Assembly (NCBI GenBank): GCA_015680685.1
Contig: MNCI01009604.1
Coordinates: 211,939 to 273,938, forward strand
DNA: 62,000 bases
DNA from: Gnetum montanum
Lineage: Eukaryota > Streptophyta > Gnetopsida > Gnetales > Gnetaceae
Direction of reading: 5' to 3'
In this document: in pieces, positions 1-10,979 of the stretch
Numbering within the stretch: the stretch's first letter is position 1
Layout of the letters: the number at the start of each line of letters is the position of its first letter
The notes under the pieces: generated by a model
Database searches by the model: none
What the model was told of the DNA's origin: nothing
The model's input: the letters and a program-made list of their open reading frames with translations, nothing else
Program-made: the position numbers and the translations under genes

Positions 1-420
1 ATTACTTCAAATGGAAAAAGTAAGATGGTTGAAAAAGGAGGTTTTGAAAAAAAAATTTGTACACTCCAAGAAAATGAAAATTCATTTGAGAAAGAAGATG
101 AGAGGATTGCTGAAGACAAATCTCAAGAGGATCAAGTTGAAAATTCCAGCAAGCCAAAAAGTAATAGAGAGATCACTTATGAGAAGGTTAGAGATATGAG
201 GATTCCTACTAGAGTAACCCTCAACATTCTCTTTCCATCTCAAGAATAGTTCATGAACAAAGGACTGAATAATGTACAGTTGTTATTTTTAGAAATGAGG
301 TTTTTATACCATCAAACCTTATGTTTGATGGAAATTTTCGTCCAAAAAGATTTCTGTTGGGCTGTAAAAATTCAATGGAAGTTTCAGTATGTTTCAATTT
401 TAAAACGAGGCTACATAAGT
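1..420. other. Unassigned sequence at window edge
   Basis: A 74-codon Lys/Glu-rich open frame (25-249, plus) and a second short frame (253-444) lie just upstream of the oxidoreductase remnant. The first looks like a charged, disordered peptide. It could be an upstream part of the same pseudogene or chance. I recognise no domain and assign no function. Confidence 0.2.
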
Positions 421-1262
421 TTCTTTAACCTTTTAAGGGGGTAGAAATGTTGGCACATTTTGGCCATTTCATGGAACAGGTTGGGATTCATGGTTTTTGG
501 TATCCATACCGTAATATATTTTCTCTCACACAAGAACTAGGCTTACAACCTTTCACTAATTGGTCTCGTTTGGCTCAGTATTCACCTAACAGACTTGAGG
601 TTGAATCACCAATATTTCAACATCTCCCTCGTTTGCCTAGTCCTCTGGGCTCATTTGTCTATCCACAGTTCAAATGTCTACCCTTACAAGATTGTTTGAC
701 TTCACTTCCGTTGATGGATGTTGATGTATCTAGTGATTAATTTTGATAACAGTGATAGTGCTTAGAACAATTATGATAATTTAACTGCAAGGGAATTGTT
801 CAAAAAGTTTGGTTGCTCTAAGAGGGTTTACGAGGATGCTTTGAACCCAATGCTTCTTGTTGGACTGTTTGCTCCAGGGGAGCAATGCAGTGTAGCTGCA
901 ACGTTGGGAATGTTTTACTAATTCATTGTTGGGAATCAGCAAGATTTTGATGTTCTTTGGTGTCATGAGTAGAAATTGCAACACAAATTTTGAATGATTA
1001 ATTTCATGACTTGCTTAAGAATCATAATATGGTGGTTCTCAAGTCGCCTCACTGGAATGTATGCGTAGGAAGAGAAGACATAAAGGGTTCCTTGGAGAAT
1101 GTGATTGCATCACCCTCTAGAATTCTAAAAGGGTTTGTGGCCTAATATTCTTCTTTAGGATCAATGTATATTCTTGCATGGTATATTTACTTCTACTCAA
1201 ATATATTTGGATATGAGAACAAAGGGATAATTTCTCTCAAAGGAACTGGAAGTGTTAAAGTA
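421..1262 (+). pseudogene. FAD-dependent oxidoreductase (phytoene desaturase-like) pseudogene fragment
   Basis: The frame at 447-740 contains HFGHFMEQ, HGFWYPYRNIFSL, PFTNWSRLAQYS and RLPSPLGSF. After a frameshift near 740 the homology resumes at 781 with LTARELFKKFGCS, LVGLFAPGEQCS and VAATLGMFY, then an in-frame TAA and a TAG near 968. These blocks match, from memory, a plant FAD/NAD(P)-binding amine-oxidase-superfamily protein often annotated as 15-cis-phytoene desaturase-like. A weaker match (LDMRTKG-like) lies near 1207-1230. The N-terminal dinucleotide-binding motif and the C-terminal FAD-binding end are absent. No introns are obvious across the preserved part, so it may be a processed copy, but no poly-A tail or target duplication was found. 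It is clearly non-functional. Confidence 0.62.
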
Positions 1263-1439
1263 GAATAGAAAGAAAAGAAAAAAAAATTTGGAACTGGATT
1301 TGATTGCTTGGATGGTCCAATGCAATAGGGCATCTGTGCTACAACTACCGTACCTGCAAAATCATCGAGAGTTTTTGCTGGAGATTGCAAAAAAAAAATG
1401 GCTGAAAAGAGTTGCAGCAGAATTCAGAAAAATATGATG

Positions 1440-1967
1440 CTAGCTATGTGGTTTTCTCTGAGAAAGTCCCTTAATTGTAGCATGGATCCACAGGATGTTC
1501 ATGATCCCAGGAAAGTTGCACAGGCTAAGACATACTGCAATCATCGGCAGCAGCAAAACAAGAAACGACAGAAATAGCAATCGCCAGTTGCCTACCATGA
1601 ACACATATGAGCTGCTCCAACAAAACATGATATTCTGCAACAACACATTTCTGAGCTCCCTGGGTATCATCGTCACCCCTAAACTGAAGTCAAAGTCACC
1701 AAAACCTGTGCCAAAGAAAACCCTCATCAGCTCAACGACCCCGTCATATGTTCTGCTACAGTTTTGAAGATAGAAGAAGACTACCATTAGCAAACCCATG
1801 TGAGAAATGAGATGCAGGAAAAAAAACTGCGAATTTCTATGGCAAATATTGTAGACCTCTTTCTGATTCCTGACAAAGTTCAAGGGTGTCCATCTTGATC
1901 CATCAAGTTGTCCAATATTCTCTTCGACAACCCTCTTTATAGGTTTTGCTCTGACGCAAGATCTCAT
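1440..1967 (-). other. Unassigned 175-codon antisense ORF
   Basis: An uninterrupted minus-strand frame of 175 codons is unusual for this AT-rich, stop-rich window. The predicted product has several hydrophobic stretches (around HLISHMGLLMVVFFYL and LLFLSFLVLLLPMIAVCL) that could be membrane segments. I do not recognise a family. The local sequence has a higher GC content than its surroundings, which alone lengthens chance frames, and the plus strand also carries a 90-codon frame here. It may be a captured gene fragment or a chance ORF. Confidence 0.2.
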
Positions 1968-2470
1968 GTGGACGTTGTATTCTTTTTGGAGTGGATCGTT
2001 GCGAAAAGGGGAGTTTCAGGATTTGAATTTGAATAAAATGGTTCTAGTAAGTAGTTTGCTGTTGCAGGGAACTCAGATTTTACAGATCGCCTATTCTCTT
2101 TTTGTTCTTGCATTCATGCTGACAGGCTTTCCGACATGCATTCTTTCCCAAAGCTCTACTCCAGCTTCTTGATGGATGGTAGTTTCTACATCATCAAAGG
2201 GCTTGAATATTTTTTTTACTTCAGAAAGAAAAAATCAAATAGCAAATCTCTAATAAACAAAGGCCCTGTGGGAAAAATGTTTATGTGTTTTTGAGGGTTA
2301 GATTACATGATTTTATAATACCATCCAAACACCACCTCCTATATTGCCAAGAAAAAGCAAAATAAAGAGGATATATATGTATGGAATAAGTTGCAACTAT
2401 AGCTTGTATTTCTATGTAACTTAGTGATTGTATTTTAATTTTCTATGATATTGTAACCAATACAAAGGCC
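1968..2470. other. No recognisable feature
   Basis: AT-rich sequence with only a 68-codon ORF (1966-2172) lacking recognisable content. I see no repeat or RNA gene. Confidence 0.4.
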
Positions 2471-2664
2471 ACTTGTCAACTACAACCTATTTATCTCCAC
2501 AATGGCCACTTGTCAATTGCATGGGACATTTGTCAACTGCAACCTTTTTATCTCCATGGTGACCACTTGGCAATTAAATGAGGCCACTTGGCAATTGAAT
2601 GAAGACACTTGGCAACTGAATAGGATACTTGTCACCCGCAGCTTTTTTATCTCTATGGTGTTTA
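2471..2664 (+). repeat. Short imperfect tandem repeats, CCACTTGTCAACTGCAACC-type
   Basis: Words of the form CCACTTGTCAACTGCAACCT followed by TTTATCTCCATGGTG recur at about 2471, 2528 and 2627. Shorter CCACTTGGCAATT units of about 21 bp lie between (2564, 2585, 2606). The block sits roughly 50-240 bp upstream of a TATA box, as enhancer-like repeats do in plant LTR U3 regions. Confidence 0.6.
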
Positions 2665-2711
2665 TAACCACCCAAGATGTTTTGTAACTTACCTACCTAC
2701 CTTTTGAACCT

Positions 2712-2720
2712 TATAAAAAG
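2712..2720 (+). promoter_or_regulatory. TATA box of an LTR-like promoter
   Basis: TATAAAAAG followed by a purine-rich leader (GGCTTCAGGGGAAAGGAGG). Its position downstream of the short tandem repeats and the absence of any following gene suggest a retroelement LTR promoter on the plus strand. Transcription is not shown. Confidence 0.4.
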
Positions 2721-3696
2721 GCTTCAGGGGAAAGGAGGGAGATAACAACGGGGGACTTGATACATCACACTTTGGAAGACTTGGGCTCTCACTTGGAGAC
2801 ACACTTTGAGTCTTGGGAGAAGAGCATTTGTAAAGAAGAAAGTGTGAAATATTGCTTGTAAGATGACTTGCTAAAGAAAAGATTTCAACCTCTTTGTTAT
2901 GGTCCTGTGAGTTATGTTTTATTTTTATTTTTTATTTTGTTTAAATTGTTTAGCTAGTGGTTTAGATAGTATCATCCTTGGCAAGTAATTTTGGGATTTT
3001 TAGATTTCTCTTATTGTTCTTGTTGCCCGATAGAAAATTTCTATTAAAATTTTGCCATAGAAACGCTTNGCCAAAATGGAGTCTTGTACGTGGTAGTTTA
3101 TGTAGCAATTTTTTGGTAGCATAGTAGGATTGTCTTGAAGAAATTGCTTATTCGAGCCTTGGAAGTTTAAAAAATTTGTAGTTATTGAATTTGGGATAGC
3201 TTTAGTGCAAAGTGTTTACTCGTATCATTTTACCTTGTTTAAATATTTGAGATCCACGCAAATCTACTTTCTTTTCTATCTATTTCCATTGAATCTTGCT
3301 CTATTTCTAGTTTTCTTTTGAAACTATTTCTTTCACTGGGAAAAATTAGAAGTAGATTCGTAGAATTGTGCTCAAATGTTTTTGCAAAATTTTATTTGTT
3401 ACATGTAGGTATTATAAGGACCGCATAGACTAGACAATTGAACAAAATAGGAACTCCCAACAACTCACAGTACTTGGCAAAGTTGGCTAAATCTCTTTAG
3501 GATAAGTCATTTGTAGTTTACACACAACGCAATTGTTTCATTTTACATAACTGCACACCGCAACAGCACACACACATACTCACATTAACTACTGAGTCTC
3601 TTTGGAGGTACCTGGGCGTTGGTGTTGCCAGAGACTAGCAAGCACCTAAATCCTGTTCGAGGACACTCATTGGCGGTCGCTTCCCAAATGGTCGCC

Positions 3697-4450
3697 AACA
3701 CTATACACTAACTCATAGGGAGAATAGCCAATAGGAAGTTTCCAAGTTGAACGATAAGCCTAGAGAGCATCATTAAGTTTTGCATTCTAATCCTTCCTAT
3801 ATTTGCTAATGTTTTGCATTAGTATTTTTTTGATCTCCTAGTTGGTTACCTCTACTTGACTATTGGCTTAGGGGTGGTAAGATGTTGTTAATTTATGTTC
3901 TACCCCCAAGTGTTGCATTAACTTTTTAAAGGTGGCACCTGTGAAGTGAGTTCCATTATTAAAAAATTAGTGAACATGGCACCCCAAACCTATTCATAAT
4001 ATTTTGTTGTATAAATTTAGCAATAGTGGATGATGTATAATTAGTAATGGTTACTGCTTTTGCCCATTTTGTGTAGTAGTCAATTGCTACTATAATATAC
4101 GCTTTTCCATTGGACATGGATGTGATGGGACTCATGAAATCAACACCCCATATGTCAAAAGGTTCCAGTGGTTGAATCCACTATTGGGGACCTTCCATGT
4201 GAGTAGTCATCCCCTCATCTCATTGACAACATTCACAAGACTTGATGAATTAGTGGGCATCCCTAAAGATTGTAGGCCAATAGTATCCTGCCATCAGGAT
4301 TTTTATGGCCATGTGTCTCCCTACATAGTGACCTCTGCAAGGTCCTTCATGAGCATTATGGAGAATGTGTAGTTGATCTTTGTCAGGAATACACTAATGA
4401 ATTAGACCATCAACACACACCTTGTAAAGGTGTTTGTTGATTTTCATGAA
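3697..4450 (-). pseudogene. Element B integrase (truncated, decayed)
   Basis: The minus-strand translation in several frames gives an HHCC-like N-terminal zinc region near 4430-4250. The core follows, with VDFMSPITSMSNGKAY and DYYTKWAKAVT near 4150-4050, FGVPCSLIF near 3985, NNGTHF at about 3940-3960 and TSYHP/QVEVTN downstream. The C-terminal stretch DAL*AYRSTWKLPIGYSPYELVY ends at 3697. The second catalytic Asp (normally DNG or DGG) reads Asn at 3958-3960, explained by a G-to-A change. A frameshift separates FGVPCSLIF from NNGTHF. The protein could not integrate DNA. Confidence 0.8.
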
Positions 4451-4474
4451 GTATTTGGCTTGATGAAGAAATTA

Positions 4475-5020
4475 TTATTTCTTTTTAAAATCCAAGTCTT
4501 GTGGCAACTCTTGGGTGGGAAGATACATGAGGATGCCATTATACCATATTGCTTTTGTAGGCATTTGTTCACTTATTGATCCTGTAAAGAGGATTTCATC
4601 TGAAAATTGATCAAAGAGCAAGCTGTCCTTCTCTTTATTATCCCATCTTAACCAAGAAAGATGGTCAGTGACCACATTCTTGGTCCCTTTTCAATCTACC
4701 ATAGTGAGATCAAATTCCTGCAAGATCACCAGCCATTATATAACATGAGGACTTACCATCGGTTTGTTCATGAGGAAGTGGATTGCACTATGATCTGTAT
4801 GTACAAATAATTTGTAACTAAGCACATAGTACCTAGACTTTTCTAGAGCATACACCATTTCCATTAATTCTTTCTTTGTGGTGGCGTAATTTAATTGTGC
4901 TTCCAGAATGCTTTGACTCATGTAGTGGATGTAATATGGATGTTTCTTATCATCTACTTGCATGAGCACTGCTCCTAAAGCATAGTTAGATGCATCTATC
5001 ATGATGTGGAAAGGTCTGGA
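4475..5020 (-). pseudogene. Element B RNase H domain and linker (decayed)
   Basis: Two long frames (5002-4736 and 4675-4475) give MIDASNYALGAVLMQ, YATTKKELMEMVYALEK, RYYVLSYKLFVHTDHSAIHFL and NVVTDHLSWL, the usual Ty3/gypsy RNase H arrangement. The catalytic blocks D-ASNYALGAVL, E in KKELM and D in TDHSA are all visible. This is one of the best-preserved parts of element B. A TAG (expected Trp or Arg codon) separates the two frames. Confidence 0.82.
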
Positions 5021-5029
5021 CTAGTCTGG

Positions 5030-6150
5030 TGCTTGTAGGATTGGTGTTTTTATGAGTTTTTCCTTTAATTGTTGGAATGCATGTTCACATTCCTTGGTCT
5101 AGATGAAGGATGCATCTTCCTTTGTAAGCTCTACCAATGACTTTACGATCTTAGAGAAATTCTCTATGAATCACTAGTAGTAGCTAGTGTGTCTAAGGAA
5201 TGACGGAACATCTTTAACAGTCTCTAGTTGGCATGTTATTCCTTGGATGATCCTTATTTTTTTTAGATCTACCTTAATCCTTTTTTGTGAAATTCGATGC
5301 CCTAGCACAATGCCTTCTTAGACCATGAGATGGCTCTTTTGCCAGGTGAGTTGCAAGTTGATCTCTACACATCTCTTTAGTACTTGCTCAAGTTGGTCCA
5401 AGGCTTACTCAAAGGTAGCTCCATAGGTGGAAAAGTCATTCATGAAGATTTCAACACCACTACCAATCTACTATTGAAAGATACTAAGGACCAAGCATTG
5501 AAATGTTACAAGGACATTTCATAGACCAAATGGCACCTTACAATATGCAAAAGTTACCCAAGGACTCATGACTTTTGTCTTGGCCTAGTCTTTTGGTGAA
5601 ATTTAGATTTGGTTATAGCCACTATAATCATCCAACAAGCTATAATAACAATGCTCGGATATGGTGTCTAATACCTGATCCAAAAATGGCAAAGGAAAAT
5701 GATCTTTAAATGTTGCCATATTCAATAGCCTGAAGTTGATGCAAACCCATCATTTGCCATCCATCTTTGAACCCCACCTTGAGGAGTTTCTCAATTTCCT
5801 CTTTGAAGATTTGCTTCAATGTAGGATTCAGCCACCTTTGCAGCTACCTTCTAGGCTTCATGGCCTAGTCGATGTAGATGCAATGTTGGCATATCCTTGG
5901 ATCGATTCTTGTTAGCTCTGGATATGACCAAGAAAAGGTTGTTGACTATATGTTCACCACCTTCAACAAATTTTCTTTTTATTGAAGAGAAAGTTTGGCA
6001 TTAATTATAACTAATTTCCCATTCTTTAAAAATGCATACTCAATTCTAACTGGTAAATTTTTTAGTTCTAAGGGCTCATGCTTGAAGTTATTAAGGATCT
6101 CCAGCTCTCCCCAATAGGTATCATCATCTTCATCAGAGAGTTGGAAATGA
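5030..6150 (-). pseudogene. Element B reverse transcriptase (decayed)
   Basis: The translation contains YSGYNQI-like wording near 5620, PFGL*NVLVTFQ near 5525, EIFMNDFSTYGATF near 5440, HLMV*EGIVLGHRIS near 5320 and PSFLRHTSYY near 5190, in RT palm and connection order. The catalytic FMDD box reads FMND (codons at 5435-5440), a G-to-A Asp-to-Asn change that would abolish polymerase activity. Several TAG stops and at least two frameshifts are present. Confidence 0.8.
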
Positions 6151-6248
6151 ACTTATTCAATTTTATCCATGCCTTTAACATATGCACAAGTTAGGCTCTC
6201 AGTTGGTTTCATGCATAATGTGCTACTATTCGAGTCAGCTATTAGCCA

Positions 6249-6880
6249 CTAGGTGCCCTCTTGGTTTGTGATTGCTACATATAGACACCTTTGTATATTG
6301 ATCTCTTGCACATACTGATTACATGCCTTAATGTGTGTACTCTTGATTGACCACATATTTTGCACACAATTGCACCCATTATCACTATACACAATGCATG
6401 GAATATGCTTCTTCTCAATCTTGCCTAGTTCATTTTCCTTAGATATTTCTAAAGATAGGTCCCTTATGTCCATTCATGCATTGACTATGCTTAACCAAGC
6501 TCTTCCCATAATTATGGGGAAGTCATTTTTGTAGTTGTCCACCTTGATCACCAGAAAATCAATAAGATAGGACCATCCACAAACTATGATTACAATGTCC
6601 TGTACTAATCCTAGAGGGATAATAATCAATTAATCTACTAATTCTAGATGAATGTTGCTCTTCTTAAGAGGTGGTAGGTTCCAGGCCTTGTACATGTCAT
6701 GAGAGATGAGATTAACTCTAGAACTAGAGTCAAGAAGAGCCTTGCATGGCTGTTGTCTAGTGATTGGTAGATAAATGAGTGGACCTCCTAGATCAAATCT
6801 TTTTGTAGGAAGATTGCTAGCCTTGATCCAGTCAAAAAAAAACATGAGTTAGCATTACACTATGAATCCAAGGTAGAACT
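6249..6880 (-). pseudogene. Element B aspartic protease (retropepsin-like), decayed
   Basis: The frame 6845-6630 contains LLDSSSRVNLISHDMYKAW, the region of the retropepsin DSG catalytic loop, here DSS. A TAG at the end of this block is followed by a second stretch with IIMGRAWLSIVNA and DIRDLSLEIS (about 6535-6435), the flap and second half-barrel region. The same paired blocks occur in elements A and C, which supports the assignment. Activity is ruled out by the stop codons. Confidence 0.78.
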
Positions 6881-6889
6881 TGGTTTGAA

Positions 6890-9318
6890 TGGCACTCGAA
6901 AGTATTTGATGTAGAGGATTAGGGTGTTGGAGATCTACGTTGATCAGTTAGACTAGATTATGAGGGTTGAAGAGGACTACTGGGTTGGAAGAAGGGTCTT
7001 TTCCTTGATCGATTATCCATACCACTTAGTTAAAAAATTGGTTGTGAGTGTACAACCCTCGTAGCATTTCATTGTTGTGGCTATGGAGGGATCTCATCCT
7101 ACATGGATGGAGTAGGGGGTAATTGGGTTGAAGGAGGAGGTGTATGCGTAGAGGGATGTAGAGGATGATATGGATATGGATATGGGTTTTTCCCTTAAGT
7201 AGATGGTGAATGTGTTTGGTGGTACCTTGGAGGGTAATAATGTTTTTGGAATGATGTATGACTTGTAGAACTTCTAGGAGAGATGGATTGCTAAACATAG
7301 TACCCTTATGGATCTGGTTGCCTATAAGGGATTGCTACCTTGGCAGTGGCATTCTCCATGCTTGTGGTTGATACCACTGTTGGTATTGTTTGTACAGTTT
7401 TGGAGGAGTTCCACTTGGGTAGTAAGCTTGTTGCTATTTGTAGAACTGCCATGGATTGCCTTGAGGATAAGGTAGTCATTTTGGAGCTTGCCTACATGCT
7501 AGGCAAGAATTCAATGTGTATACTCCAGACTCTTGTAAGTATGACATCATAGGGCAACATCCCTTTGGATGTTTGTATTGATAGATGTCATACTTAGTTT
7601 TATCATTAGAGTCAGATTCCACAAGTTTCTCTACTACAGTAGTTTTGCCCTTAGCTCTTTGGTAGGTATGTTTAGCTTCTTTTTGCCTCTTGTGATTATG
7701 ATCACTATTTTACTCTTTGGATTATTTAGTAATCTTTAAAGTGATTTGAAATTTTTCATCCAAAGACTTCCATAATTTATCAACCTTCGCCAAAATATCA
7801 GAAATGGATTTTTGGATGGGCAAGGTCTTTTTATTGACCACTTCATCAAGTGGTGATTCCTCCTTGTCACAAAATTGGACCTCTTGTTTTTTGATGGAAG
7901 GGTGCCTATTATACTATTCAACACTTTTCCTTTTTCATAGCTCACCTTCCTCTTTTGCTACCAACTCAATTAGCCTTTGGATCTGATGAGCTCTTAATTT
8001 AGATAATCATCCTTGGGCATACACCCCAAGGGTTTTTCTAGTTTCTACTCTGAGTGCATCTATGATGTGGCAAGGTTGTTCCCTTTGAAAATAACCATGC
8101 CTAGGCCATCAGTGTAAGAGTGAATAGTATCAGCCTATGGTGGCATCCAAGGGTTCATGTGCTTATTGTTTTCAAGCTTGGATTTGCCTTCTTAGATTAG
8201 ACTTTGGAGTACATTTGGTATTTTTCATTGAATAGATATAACATGATATTCCATTGATGAATAGATTCTGGTTCCAAAGATCGATACCAACTTTCATCTT
8301 TCTTGATGAGTGTCCTAGGAAATAGTTTGAGTTTTTGCCATTCATTCTCTATGATATGTAAGGAATAGGCATCATGAAAAGCTTGTAGATGTGTCTATGG
8401 ATCAGAGTTATATCCCCCCTCAAATCTTGGAATATTTTTCATGTCTAGGTGCTTGATTTGACTATCTTTCACATGCTTGGTTGGGATTTTCATTGCCTCT
8501 ACAATGTTGAGCATACTTTAAGTAACCAATAGAGGTTCATCATCATCGTTGCGTCAATGACACCGATGATGGTTTTGACCACCCCTTCGATTTTGGTGGC
8601 CCTCATAGTCATTGTTGATCACCTTCATCATGATTATTTCAATGTGGCTTCCATGAGAACTGTTAGATGAAGAGGAATGTTTGGAATTAGATGAAGAGGA
8701 TGAAGAAGAAGGTGGACCACCACCACCACCACAGTGTCCACCACCACTCTTATGATTATTATGATCACCATCCTTAGATCCCTTGCTATTGTGATGCTTG
8801 CCCAAGTCCCTACCTTGGCTATCACATCTTCCTAAATCTATTTTATGAATAGTGGATCATAGGTTTAGGTTCACACCCTCATCATCTGTGGTAGGGAATG
8901 GAGAATCTTCATGTTGAGAACCTTTAGTAGGAGGATCCTTAGTGTCATCTTGATTTAGTAAGAATAAGGGATTGGTGTAATGTTTCCCCTTTGTAGGTTC
9001 ATGGAATTTCTACTAATGTTGATCTCATTTGCATTGTGTTTTAGTGGAATATTAGTTTTGAGTGTCAAATCCATCCACAATGTATTATTTATGAAGATAT
9101 GATAGGCCTAGCTTTTTAAGGGTTTTAAATAGTATCTTAAGCATAGATCTATCAAGAAGCAAGATGACATTGCCCTCCATATCATGCCATCATGGTTGTT
9201 CATCCTAATGTAGGATGAAGGTGAAGTTTGGAACAAACTCATTTGTATGAGTGTATATCACCTTGCATTCTTGTGGGACCAATGGTTTGGTATCTTTGTG
9301 CTTGCAAGAAGAAGACAT
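6890..9318 (-). pseudogene. Element B gag (decayed)
   Basis: Reading begins at an ATG at 9318 (MSSSCKHKDTKP). A low-complexity Gly/Ser/His tract (8805-8590), a basic QNRRGGQNHHRCH segment and the retroviral-gag core follow; in the core LKLFPRTLIKKDESWYRSL, ESIHQW and LFNEKYQ lie near 8360-8200. The block KKTLPIQKSISDILAKV near 7830 has a clear twin in element A. The segment 7450-6890 is a Pro/Tyr/Asn-rich linker to protease. No intact CCHC knuckle was identified. The gag should package element RNA into virus-like particles; this copy cannot, because stops interrupt it throughout. Confidence 0.75.
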
Positions 9319-9454
9319 TTTGAAAAGTAAAATAAAATTATCAATGTGCTTTTATAATTCTATGTATAGTGGAAAAGATATTGACCGTGAGGTTTGTACA
9401 ATGATATTAATGGTATTCACTTAAATCTAAATAGTGCATGTTCCATAAAAAAAG

Positions 9455-9472
9455 CCTTCAGCAATGGTGCCA
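9455..9472 (-). other. Element B primer binding site (tRNA-Asp type)
   Basis: The minus-strand sequence TGGCACCATTGCTGAAGG differs from the plant Asp-tRNA-type PBS TGGCGCCGTTGCCGGGGA at six of 18 positions, all transitions and mostly at former CpG or C sites. It lies two bases from the LTR end. Confidence 0.75.
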
Positions 9473-9473
9473 A

Positions 9474-10438
9474 TGATGAGCGGTGAGGTACCCCTACGCC
9501 CAAACCATATGAATCACAAAGATTTTATGCATGATTTGGTCGAATTCTGTGGACTTTATTGTGTTCGATGCACTAGTCCTTCAGGAAGTGAATCTAGCCT
9601 TAAGGTTAATTGTTGTCTTCCCAATTACACTTGTGATGTTTGTTGGTATGATTAAGTGTAACTGAGGCATTCGATTTATCATTTTATGTTTTATAGTTTG
9701 GTGCTCAAAATGTAGGTAAAAGAAATTTGATTAACTGATCTAAATTAACTAATCAACTAGCATTTAACTAATCCTAACCTAAGCATTCCATCCCACTTTC
9801 TATACATGTTTTGAACCCACGTATCCACTACTGGGTGACCAAGCACTATGCTATTGGGTGTACCAAGCAATAACTCTACTAGGATTATCAAGTGAATACA
9901 TGTTATGCTTGAAGTGGTCATACTTATGTGTGTAATCTATCTAGCTTAATTGCTTCATTAATGTAATAACTGGAAAATATTTAATAACTAATGGAAAAAT
10001 TTAATAAATAATTAAAAACATTGAATGCATAATTGAAATAGCTAATCTATCCAAACTACTACAATGTTTATTAGAAAGCTCATCTTTATTACCACACACA
10101 TTGTCGTGCTCAGGTACACCAATGCTTGAATAAAGATCTGTACACTCAAATGATTGCTGCTATGAGCACTTGGAAAAAAAATTTAACTTTTGAATGGAAA
10201 AATTGTAAAAGCTTCACTACTAAAAATCTCTACTTGTTATAAATGTAGTTGCACACGCGTATTTATAGCTAAAAAACAACACTATGTCGACAGGGCCTTG
10301 TTGATGCATGGTAAGATGCATTGATGAGGCCTTGTTGATGAGGCCACATTGATGAGGCCTCATCGATGCAGCGAACTGAATGTAGCTCATCAATAATAAA
10401 AAACCTTGAATATTTTTTGTTAACTTCTAGTTTTGACA
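9474..10438 (-). repeat. Element B 5' LTR
   Basis: On the minus strand it starts TGTCAAAACT and ends CTCATCA beside the PBS. It aligns along its length with the LTRs of A (28381-29285) and C (13508-14380): shared blocks are the terminal TCATATGGTTTGGG-like segment, the GCTTGGT...CCCAGTAG block near 9830-9880 and CTTTATTC(A/G)AGCAT near 10130. The minus-strand TATA box (TATAAATA, 10260-10267) is preceded by four TTGATGAGGCC-type repeats (10300-10375). Confidence 0.78.
10260..10267 (-). promoter_or_regulatory. TATA box in element B LTR
   Basis: TATAAATA on the minus strand, at the position equivalent to the TATA boxes of the A and C LTRs, and downstream of short GATGAGGCC repeats. Confidence 0.55.
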
Positions 10439-10593
10439 AATTTTGATTAATAAGAGAAGACATAATATGGGTTCAAAAGCAAATGATAGGTTGGGAAAGG
10501 TAGGTTAAGCCTAAAATAAGCTAACTATATGTATAGCCTAAGATATATAGCCAATAGAGTATAATAAAAATTTTTTAGAAGAATATAATAATA
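10439..10593. other. No recognisable feature
   Basis: Short AT-rich flank between the element B LTR and a tRNA-like fragment. Confidence 0.4.
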
Positions 10594-10660
10594 CCTTTAA
10601 CTTGAACTCAAACCTACAACCTCTTGTTTATCAAGGCAATGATCCATCTATGATTAGCTA
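10594..10660 (-). repeat. tRNA-like fragment (possible SINE head or tRNA pseudogene)
   Basis: On the minus strand, TAGCTAATCATAGATGG resembles an A box and, 30 bases on, AGGTTGTAGGTTTGAGTTC resembles a T-arm with B box (GGTTCGANTCC). An anticodon-like loop CTTGATAA lies between. The acceptor stem is not convincing and the anticodon stem is imperfect, so this is not a working tRNA gene. It lies about 320 bp beyond the transposase C-terminus and may be unrelated to it. Confidence 0.35.
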
Positions 10661-10979
10661 AAAAAGAATACATATGTCTTTCAATGTATCATATTCGCTA
10701 TATGTCTTGGGATATGCTTATAGTCATATTATTTTAGGTTGTAGCACTTCCTTCCTGTATAATAAGCATAATTTTATTTAAAGCATTAAAATTTTTTTCA
10801 ATTTTAAAAAATAATTTGGCCACTTCCAAAGTTATGAGGGTTTTGAACATAAATTTATGAGATAAAGTTCTTAATTCATATAATAAAATACCATATAATT
10901 TGAAAAATACACAATGAAGTGATTAATGGTATATATCATTAGAAGGGTTCATACAAAATTTAGTAATATGTTTTACCAA

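Larger units (their letters stand above)
2400..3696 (+). mobile_element. Unclassified LTR-like fragment interrupting element B
   Basis: The stretch carries tandem repeats, a TATA box and a long non-coding leader. It ends with a GC-richer segment (3605-3690) exactly where the integrase of minus-strand element B stops (3697). No coding region, primer binding site or second LTR copy was found, so family and true ends are open. It may be a solo or truncated LTR that entered B, or a deletion junction. It contains one ambiguous base at 3069. Confidence 0.3.
3697..10438 (-). mobile_element. Element B: decayed Athila-like Ty3/gypsy retrotransposon, 3' truncated
   Basis: Read on the minus strand the order is 5' LTR (10438-9474), primer binding site, gag, protease, RT, RNase H, integrase. 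The order RT-RNase H-integrase is Ty3/gypsy. The Asp-tRNA-type PBS and the integrase and protease wording resemble the Athila lineage. The element stops inside the integrase C-terminal part (after PYELVY) at 3697, so the post-pol region and 3' LTR are missing. All frames carry stops and frameshifts. Confidence 0.85.

Noticed and set aside
3600-3690. Possible PBS (TTGGCGACC...) on the minus strand
   Set aside because: There is no LTR on the correct side; the adjacent sequence is the integrase of element B.
8634-8825. Ile/Val/Leu-rich frame beside the Ser/Gly tract
   Set aside because: Frame shadow of the low-complexity part of element B gag.
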